From assembly GCA_001600415.1 (NCBI GenBank), contig BCJX01000013.1, positions 508,753 through 572,752 on the forward strand: a stretch of DNA of 64,000 nucleotides, given 5' to 3'. This DNA is from Pascua guehoae (taxonomy: Eukaryota > Basidiomycota > Tremellomycetes > Trichosporonales > Trichosporonaceae). Below, piece after piece: positions 56,801 through 64,000 of this stretch (within the stretch, counting starts at the first letter, position 1; the number at the start of each line of letters is the position of its first letter). Position numbers and translations under genes: made by a program. A model generated the notes under the pieces. The model was not told the origin of the DNA and did not search any database. It saw nothing but the letters and a program-made list of their open reading frames with translations.

Positions 56801-57259
56801 TTGGGCCTCCCTCCCTGCCTCGTGACCCCCCCAAGCGTGGCCTCCCGTTCTCCCACCGTCCCAGAAACCCCGAACCCCCCCGCCCCNNNNNNNNNNNNNN
56901 NNNNNNNNNNNNNNNNNNNNNNNNNNNNNNNNNNNNNNNNNNNNNNNNNNNNNNNNNNNNNNNNNNNNNNNNNNNNNNNNNNNNGCTAACCCCCAGTCCA
57001 CGGCGCCAACGCAGACTACAACAACATCCAGCCCTACGACCACCAGCTCCTCCTCCCCTTCCTCGGCGGCCGCCGCCCCAACACGCCCTACGAGTCGCAC
57101 GCGTGCCACACCCAGGCCGACCTCGAGGCCCTCCTGGCCGACGACGCATTCAATGTCCCCGACCGCATCCGCCTCATCGAGCTCGTCATGCCCAAACACG
57201 ACGCGCCAGAGTGTCTTGTCATCCAGGCAAAGCTTACTGCAAAGGCAAACTCGGCATAG
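53847..57259 (+). CDS. PDC1: Pyruvate decarboxylase
   Basis: A ThDP- and Mg-dependent cytosolic enzyme that converts pyruvate to acetaldehyde and CO2 in alcoholic fermentation. Exon 1 is [20 protein letters not shown], then [19 protein letters not shown] with the catalytic Asp, and [10 protein letters not shown] with the activating Glu. The His-His pair is in [20 protein letters not shown]. The middle domain runs from [11 protein letters not shown] to CFT. The ThDP motif is split over two exons: GDGSLQL then [20 protein letters not shown] and [13 protein letters not shown], including the catalytic Glu. The chain ends [15 protein letters not shown]. Around ten exons; features include a GC-AG intron (54636-54691), a predicted 6-nt microexon (55386-55391) and a last intron holding an assembly gap. 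All catalytic residues I can check are present, and length (about 600 aa) fits. Confidence 0.95.
54315..54348. repeat. 17-bp tandem duplication in a PDC intron
   Basis: CAGCGTTCCAATAGATT occurs twice head to tail near the 3' end of the second PDC intron, upstream of its branch site. Confidence 0.95.
56887..56984. other. Assembly gap (98 N) in the last PDC intron
   Basis: A run of N after a C-rich tract, followed at once by GCTAACCCCCAG, the branch site and acceptor of the last intron, so the coding sequence is not affected. Confidence 1.
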
Positions 57260-57879
57260 AGGTGTGAGCTGGGGGATGGGTGGCCTCGTCAGGTGGGGCG
57301 ATGTGCGGACGGGGTTGGGAAATAGACGTATACATGAAGATGAAATGTAGTTTTGGCCGCTGGCTCGTCCCCGCCGCTTGCTGCGCTTGCGAATGTTGGC
57401 TGTCGTCGACGTTGGTCGCCATGGCAGACTGGCCCGACTCGCCCGCCCCCCGAAACACGTCGCCTAGGTCAGATGCTCCCCTTCACCGCCGTCGCCCCTG
57501 GTTGAGCACGCAGACAGACCAACCCCATCGTTCCCCGCCGTCACCGCCGAGACACTGACCAGGAATGGAACACGTCTCCTAGAAACTAGACTCCCCACAG
57601 CCCCAGCTCTCAATTGCCCCACGACCACATCTGCCCCGCGTCATTCGGATACCACGTGTACGCGTCGCATCTATAGTGTGGCATGGCGGTACGGCCGTAA
57701 AGTGTCAAATCGAGCGTCTATGGTATGGCGTCGCCGTCGCCGGCGGTATGTATATAAAGTCCGAACGTCTATGTCCTCTCCGTCTACCTCCCCGCATCCC
57801 CACGCCCGCGCTGAGCCTCTATAGGCTGGCTCGACGCTGGCGTCCGTATCCCCACTCTGGTGGCTGCGGCTGCGCGCGC
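57260..57879. other. Convergent intergenic region after PDC
   Basis: 620 bp between convergent gene ends; no gene or strong motif seen. Confidence 0.5.
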
Positions 57880-59615
57880 CTACGCCTCGCCGCGCTCCTC
57901 GGCATCCACCTCCTCGAGGACCTTGAGGAGCTCTGCGTCGAGGCCGCGCGGGAGCTGCGTGACGCCGGCCGATGTCACGAGGCGGTACGAGGGCTGCGGC
58001 TCGTAGGATTCCGGCAGGATCTGGGGTTAGCGCGTGTTGGGCAATGGGACAAGGTGGCATTGGGAGATGTCATGGGAGGGGGGAGAGGGGCGGTGGCGGT
58101 TGATGGGGGAAATGGGGGAGTAAGGGAGGAGGGAGAGAGAATGGGGGAGTGGATAGGAGCGAAGCGGAGGTGAAAAGCAGCGCGGGCACGCCACAAGCGG
58201 GAGAGGATTGGGGGTAAGGCCCGGCCAGATTTGTGGTGACCACGAGGCGTCACGGTCACCTGAGTCGTGCAGGAGCACACAAGCGTGGTCGTGGGGTGGG
58301 ACATGGCCTCGCGATCAAGGTACTGCAGTCCTTGTCACACGGGTGGCCGTCCCAGGTCACAACGGCAGACCAGTTCGCAGACGCTCGCAGTTGGACGGTA
58401 TATCCACGCTTACGACTCTCAGACCATGCACCCACGCCGTGCTCCCACTTCAATCTCGAAACCTCCAACCTCTCACAAACCACTCCGACAACTCAACCCA
58501 CCCTCCTACTCCACCATCGACTCCACCATCGACTCCACCCTCCCACTCCACCATCGACTCCACCATCGCCCCCACCCTCGACTCCACCCTCGACTCCACG
58601 TTCAACTCCGACCCACCCCAACACCCCCGACCCACTGAGCCCCCTCCTCCACTCCCACCCAACCGCCGTTGAACGCACCTTGCCGCCCTCGACAAACACG
58701 CTCCCAATCAGGTCCTCGGTCTCGCCTATCCTCCCCGCGGGCGGCAGCGCGCGCTCGTCTGCGTGTCAGTATCGTCGCTCGGGCGTTTGGGTCTGGGTCT
58801 GGGGATTGGGGCTGGCGTGTTGGATGCGTTTGACACCTCGAGGCTGTCTGACGCGACGCGTCGCGTCCTCGGTCATGTCCCCTTGGCCGTGTCTCTCCTG
58901 GGGCGTTGTCGGCTGTCGTGGTGGCGTCTCCTTGCCAACATTTCACCTCCGCTCCTCGCCTCGCCTCGTCACCGGTGGGTCTTATCGTCCCCGCTGCGGG
59001 ACCGCTCTTCACTGGCCCACGACGTCGTCTGCACACCACCGCTACATTCTCCGTTGTCGTCGCCCGTCCACCATCGTCACCGCGACGACCCCGACCCTCC
59101 ACCCCCTTGCTCCCGCCCGACCCCCAACCCCCTTGCTCCCGCCCGCCCCACCCACCCGCTCCCATTCCCCCTCGCCACTCACCCGTAATATGCATCCACC
59201 CATCGACGGGCCGCGTCGCGGCCTCGTACACAATCGTCTCTGCGACGCCCTTGCGGAGGCCCTGCTTGACGGCACGGTGGAGGAGGGGCCGGAACTGGGG
59301 GTTCTCCTTGAAGTCATTCAGGCCCGCGTCGGCGAGGGCAGGGAGGATGCCGAGCGCCGTGGCCGTGGAGGCTGTGCCGGTGACGTCGAGGTCGCCGTCG
59401 CCGTTCCCGCGGGCCGCGGGGGCGCGGGAGAGGAAGGAGAGGACAATGGCGCGCGGCGTCGAGGGCGGGGGCGGGACGAGGTGGTAGAAGAGGGACGCGT
59501 TGGTGGGGTCCTGCGATGTGCCGGGGGGCAGGGACGACGAGGAGGCCGTGTGCGTGCGCAGACCGGGGGTCAGGAGCGGGCGCAGGAGGGGGCGCAGGCG
59601 GGTCAGTGTCGTCAT
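57880..59615 (-). CDS. Predicted mitochondrial protein of unknown function
   Basis: Three or more exons. The N-terminus MTTLTRLRPLLRPLLTPGLR is Arg/Leu-rich with no acid residues, a likely mitochondrial presequence. The body has LFYHLVPPPPSTPRAIVLSF, ENPQFRPLLHRAVKQGLRKG and RPVDGWMHIT. The next exon reads DERALPPAGRIGETEDLIGS with VFVEGGK, and the last (57880-58020) ILPESYEPQPSYRLVTSAGV with TQLPRGLDAELLKVLEE. The pattern GW-HI-D-R-PP-GRI-EDI-GSV...G-Y-P...YR--T--G is, as I recall, conserved in fungal proteins of unknown role. The last intron (58021-58678, 658 nt) is ten times the usual size and carries a minisatellite. Confidence 0.7.
58495..58605. repeat. Minisatellite of TCCACCATCGAC units in an intron
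   Basis: About nine imperfect 12-bp units (CTCCACCATCGA / CTCCACCCTCGA) inside the 658-nt last intron of the mitochondrial-protein gene. Confidence 0.9.
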
Positions 59616-60267
59616 TGTGCGTGTGGTGTTGGTGTTGGTGGTGTTGTGGTGTTGTGGTGGTAGGTTTTTGTGCGGGGTGGTGTGGTCGTTGGGGAGATTT
59701 GTTATCGTGGGGAGCTGGCGTGCAACTTTATGAGCAACCTCCACCTTTGGGGAATGGCCAAACCTCGCCGCTTTGGGAAATCTTTGGGCGGATGCGCTAT
59801 GCGCAGTTGTGGCGCAACGTGGTCGCCATCACGTGGCAAGTAAATTCGAACTGGCGGCGATCCGTTGGCGATCCGTTGGCGATCCGTTAGCTTGCTGCAA
59901 GGCACATTTCACTGAGTCTGTGCTTGCGCACCCGACGCACCCGACGCACCCGACCCACCAACACCAGGCCCAGATCGACGCACAAAGGCTGGAAGAAAAA
60001 GAGCTCGACCTCTGGGTCAGTGCACAATGGCTGGAAGAGTGTTACCTCGCTCTCGCTTACGACGCATACATGCATGTATCGACTACATTGTATCGACGGT
60101 CTTAAGAGATGGGTGTGGGCAGGACATATGTAGGTCCTAGATTTTGGGTATTTGTGTCGGACAGAAAAGCCAAGAGATACAGCGAGAGGATACGCTATAG
60201 CTGCAGGGCGGTGGATGCAGAAGAAGAATGAGACAGAGATGGGGAAAAGAATACTTGGTGCACAGGC
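59616..60267. other. Intergenic region with short tandem repeats
   Basis: No gene. It contains three exact 11-bp GGCGATCCGTT units (59856-59888) and three CGCACCCGA-type 10-bp units (59928-59956). Confidence 0.6.
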
Positions 60268-62471
60268 CTAGAGGCTGTGACGGCCAGAGGCCTTGTCGGG
60301 GGTCGCAACCGCACCCTGGGCGCTGGTGACAAAGTGGGTCGTGTGCGAACGCTTGTGGCCCGTGGCGACCGAGGTCGTGGGCTCGCGCTGGTAGCCATTC
60401 GCGTTAGCCTCCTTGTCCTTGTTGCCGTCGGAAGAGTCAGAGCCGCTCGACACGTCGCTAGAGGTGGAGATGTGGCTGTGCGACTCAAAGGAGCCCCACG
60501 TCGCAGTGGTCTTGCGGGCCGAAACGTTAGGGAGGGTCTCGCGGAGCGACGCAAAGTTGAAGGGCGAGGTCTTGGCGGGCGGCGAGGACTGGACCCAAGT
60601 CTTGTCGAGGGCAGGCTGGTGCGGCGTGCCGTAGGGGCCCTTGGAGACAATACTGGCGTCAGGGATGAACGGGTGTGTGTTACCTACCGGCTGGTGCGTG
60701 CAAGCTGCTCCGTGCGGCGGCGCGCAAGTTCCGCCTTGCAGAGTTCAATGTGCTCGAGGAGCGCATCGTCGTCGACCGCAAGAGGCGTCGGGGACGAGGG
60801 AGACGGCGAGACAGGCGAGGCGGGCGGGGCGGGCGGAATGCTGAGAATGCCGAGGCTAGGCATGCGGGCGATGGGGTCGCGCTGGGGCGAGGGGATGGCC
60901 ATCGGCGTGCGCTTGAGCTGCTTCTGTTGCTGAAAGGTCAGTGATGGAGTCGAGCTGGTTCCATGTGGACACTTGCCTCCGAGTCGGCAATGCGGACCTG
61001 GATCGGGCGGTGGCAGCCAGGCATGATCATGACATTGTTGAGCTGTGGGTCAGTGCATGATGGGGTTGGTGACTCACGCGGCCAATAGCCTCCTCGGCTT
61101 GAGCGCGGCTCTGAAGGCTGGGTGTCAGCTACTCTTCCTCAGGTACTTCAGCTGACACTCACCGAACCATAGCCGTGCCGCGACGGTTACCGTTGGCGTC
61201 CGTGAGGAAGCGCATCGACGAGACAATGCCCGGGAAGAGCAGGTTGTGCATCTCCTGTGCCTGTCAGCGAAGGCGTGAGCGTGTGTGACTCACCTCCTCG
61301 GTCATGTTGAGGGGAATCTCAGCGACATAGAGGTTGCTCGAGTACGGGTCCTCGAGGGCCTTCTGCTGGAGGTTGGGCGTCTCCTTGCCGTACTGGGCAG
61401 GGACGCCGCAGACCTGGAGCTCCTGCATAAACTTGTTTGCAGCAAGACGGGTGTCAAACCTGGCGTCAGTGGCGTAGAGTAGGGTGTGGCGTACATCACA
61501 AAAGCATAGCTGTGGCGTTAGCTGTGTGTTGCACGGGTTGTGTTTCGAGCATGTAATTTACTCACGTCCGCGAGCTGCGGGCTGCGCCGTCCGGAAGCAT
61601 GTCGACCGTGTCGGCCGTGATGGCACCGCTGTGCTCGACCTTGACAGAGACCACACGGCCAAAGAACTGGGCATTCTTGCGCAGAACCTCCTCCGTGATG
61701 GCCGGGTTGAGCCCAGGGAGGTAGACTATAGTCAGCACGGGCCGTGTACCACAGAGACTCACCGTTCCTACCCTCACCAACGTCCGACACCGTGTAGACC
61801 TCCTGTTGACGCGTGAGGAGGGAGTCGAGAGTGTTCCCGCTGATGGAGGCAAAGCCAGTGCGCGTGGGGGTCGACGGCTGTGAGGTGCGGCCAACAATCA
61901 TGCGGTTGTGGGTCTGGCGCACGGGCGAGTTGGGCTCCGACTTGCCAAAGAGTTCAAACTTGTTCTTGTTGGTGGGCGAGAGGTGCTTGAGGGCCGGGTG
62001 GGCAGAGTTGGCTTCGCCAGTGGTGGTGATGAACACGCGCTCCTTGTCCGAGAGGATGAGGTTGGGGAGGCTGGGAGTCTTGGTGCGGTGAGTCGGCGTG
62101 TAGCCGCCACGCGACGAGAGCGCAGTGGAGAGGCGCTGGCGCGGGGTGGTGCGCGGCGTGTCGTCGAGCGCCTTGGTCTTGTTGCGGTCGTTGGGCGAGG
62201 TAGGGAAGGTGCTCTTCCAGGTGTCGCCGAGGCGCGAAACCGTCGGCGAGGAGGGCTTGTCGTCGGCGGTGCCGATGTCCTTGGACTTGTTGAGCTTGTC
62301 CTTGACCCAAGGGGGAGTGTTGGCGTTGGCGTTGGCGTCAAAGTCGGTCGGGGTGACCGGAGTGTCGGTGTTGAAGGCCGACGAGGTGGGAGAGGAAGAC
62401 GTCGACGACGACGAAGACGAAGGAGCAAGCGCAAACGCGGGCGCCGAGGGGTTGAGGGGCGACAGAGACAT
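60268..62471 (-). CDS. RRM-domain RNA-binding protein
   Basis: A probable post-transcriptional regulator. The N-terminal half is Ser/Thr/Pro-rich and disordered (MSLSPLNPSAPAFALAPSSS, later PPWVKDKLNKSKDIGTADDK and GRTSQPSTPTRTGFASISGN). A first RRM spans VYLPGLNPAITEEVLRKNAQ and FFGRVVSVKVEHSGAI to FDTRLAANKFMQEL. A second opens SSNLYVAEIPLNMTEE (RNP2-like), continues EMHNLLFPGIVSSMRFLTDA with GNRRGTAMVR (RNP1-like) and SRAQAEEAIGRLNNVMIMPG, ending HRPIQVRIADSE. The tail has QQKQLKRTPMAIPSPQRDP, a short helix (LLEHIELCKAELARRRTEQL) and ends GRHSL. Tandem RRMs inside disordered arms recall fission-yeast Cip1/Cip2-type proteins, but I cannot confirm that. The start is the first Met after a CTGACACCCAG acceptor, suggesting a 5'UTR intron. 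Confidence 0.83.
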
Positions 62472-64000
62472 GGTCTGGGTGTCAGCACTGCTGTGGGGGG
62501 GGGGGGGGGGAGAAGGCATTGAGTGGCGAGGAAGGTGTTTTGATGGTGCCAGTGCCATTACAGGGCAAGGTGGTGGGCAGTGTGGGGAAGGACGGGTGGG
62601 TAGTATCTGTGTGTCACTTACCAAGTGGCCCGTGCAGGGGATACGTAGAGGCGAGGTGATGATGTGAGATAGCGTACGAGGAAGACAAAGTGTGCTATGG
62701 ATGGGGGAGGGAGGGGAGGAACAAGGTGGTTTGATGAAGATGAGAGAATGGAGGAAGGGAAGGTGGGTTGAAGAGACGAAGAAGGGCGCTGGGTGACTGG
62801 ATTTTATATGCGTCGGGGTTGGGTAATTCGGGTCGAAGCAGCGGGGCCACTGGGCATTGGGGAAACAGGTAATGTCGGGGGTGGTGTAGAAAAGTGCTGT
62901 CAGGCGCTGATCAAAGGGTAGGGTAGTCAAGGACGCGCCGGGCTTGAGCGCGTCGCGTGGTCGTGTGTGTGTGTGGGTCGTCCTTGGCTGTCATATCCCC
63001 CGCATCCCCCGCAGGCACCCCAGATTGTCCAGCCTATTCAGGTCTGAGGCGGCGTGTTGGAGGACGCCTCTCTTGTCCCAGACTGCCCCGCAGACCCCGT
63101 GATGGGTGATTTGTCCTCTGGTCGTGTGCCCTGCTGCTGCCATGCCTGCCCGCTGCCTCGTGTTGATCATCGTCCGACGCGATCCGACACCCATCCGCGG
63201 GCCACCGGCAGTGGCCTCTGGAACCGCCTTCCCTCAACCTCGTCCAGCCATGCAGCCATCCAGAACGCCACCACACCACTCGTTCCTCACCGGACAACTG
63301 TACCTCTGCAGTGATGGCACAATGGCGCCCGATATGGATGTCCAGCATGGCCCTCTTGCCCGGAAAATGACCGGACAGAGAGAAGCACTACGCCTCGAGT
63401 GTGTGATGGCGCGTACCGTGGCGTCGTTCGTGCACAGCGCCCCAAGCCGCGGTTGGCGTCGGATAGTGTCGACGCGTGCTCGTCAACATTACGACCAATG
63501 TCACCAGTGTCACCAGGCATCTGGGCATCTAGCAGCTACGAGCGGGTCTCTGGTGCAGAGCTCGAGGCGGCACCTGCCGCTGTCAGCCGTCAGTCCATAC
63601 TGTGATCTTCAGTATTGCAGTATTGCTCGATTGCGACGATTCTCGTTGGTCTGGTCGCTTGGGCCGGGGCAGATCGTGCAGTGACGCGTGGAGCGCCACT
63701 GTGGTCGCTGGCGACGGGCAGTAGTTTGACGAGCGTGTGAAGGCATTTATTTTCCCAAAGCGGTAATGGCGTTGTGCGCGTTGGACCATGCCTCACCCAA
63801 TCTCGACGGACGCGGCTGCAAAATGGGTGGTCGCGGGGTGCTGCGCCGCGTCCCAAAGCGCCACTGGCTCGTGCACTCGATTGCATGCGATGGTCTGGCC
63901 ATCCCCTCTGCGCTGATCGTGTCACGACTGGGTACGCTCGCTGTGGGGCACCTGCATGTGCATTGGCGGTTGGGGTGGGGTGTTGATGTGTTATTCGAAT
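62472..64000. other. Gene-free right edge
   Basis: 1.5 kb without a supported gene. It holds the RRM gene's promoter/5'UTR with a C/G homopolymer of 12 or more at 62498-62511 and a GT run at 62962-62974. Open frames on both strands (for example plus 63106-63684) lack recognisable domains. Confidence 0.55.

Noticed and set aside
63106..63684. 192-codon plus-strand frame at the right edge
   Set aside because: Composition typical of chance frames in GC-rich DNA; nothing recognisable.
1..64000. Search for a biosynthetic cluster, retrotransposon or viral insertion
   Set aside because: No polyketide/peptide synthase, reverse transcriptase, integrase, transposase or capsid-like motif was seen; the genes are ordinary dispersed house-keeping functions.

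Overview
The window is nuclear DNA of a fungus, most likely a basidiomycete yeast of the Tremellomycetes (Trichosporonales-like; I do not assign a genus). The evidence is GC-rich sequence, dense genes broken by many short introns (about 42-60 nt) with CTAAC/CTGAC branch sites, intron-bearing tRNA genes, and a set of house-keeping proteins typical of that group. There are no bacterial features, rRNA genes or CRISPR arrays. Three runs of N mark assembly gaps.

Layout. 0.95-5.95 kb (-): cohesin regulator Pds5. 6.7-8.15 kb (+): an unrecognised Arg/Asp/Glu-rich protein. 8.45-10.4 kb (-): ER cargo receptor Erv29/SURF4. 11.1-13.2 kb (-): actin-related protein Arp6. 14.6-15.6 kb (-): DUF924 protein. 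16.0-17.5 kb (-): proteasome ATPase Rpt6, divergent from a small membrane protein of unknown function (17.95-18.56 kb, +). 18.9-19.6 kb (-): mitoribosomal protein mL54, divergent from Ctf4 (19.9-23.5 kb, +). 23.7-24.2 kb (-): tRNA-Leu(AAG) and tRNA-Pro(AGG), both with introns. 25.4-29.0 kb (-): Hul5/UBE3C-type HECT ligase. 29.4-33.3 kb (-): SLC41/MgtE-type Mg transporter with two oversized repeat-filled introns. 33.3-41.5 kb: gene-poor, repeat-rich stretch holding only one mucin-like single-pass membrane protein. 41.5-46.2 kb (-): Gyp2-type GRAM/TBC/EF-hand Rab-GAP. 47.3-51.4 kb (-): WW-domain protein. 51.8-53.2 kb (-): UNC-50/Gmh1, divergent from pyruvate decarboxylase (53.8-57.3 kb, +). 57.9-59.6 kb (-): mitochondrial protein of unknown function. 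60.3-62.5 kb (-): RRM protein. The last 1.5 kb has no supported gene.

The genes are unrelated house-keeping functions rather than a cluster. Two cohesion/replication factors (Pds5 and Ctf4) lie 14 kb apart, and both promoters carry repeated ACGCGT cell-cycle-box motifs. Three early-secretory/Golgi factors (Erv29, Gmh1, the Rab-GAP) also occur. The most interesting signals are in gene structure: a predicted 6-nt microexon and a GC-AG intron in pyruvate decarboxylase, a second GC-AG intron in the WW gene, a 42-nt intron in RPT6 that keeps frame if retained, and several short tandem or inverted repeats in the gene-poor stretches. I found no convincing novel multi-gene system. Exon borders were read by eye from splice consensus and family similarity, so CDS spans are more reliable than internal boundaries.
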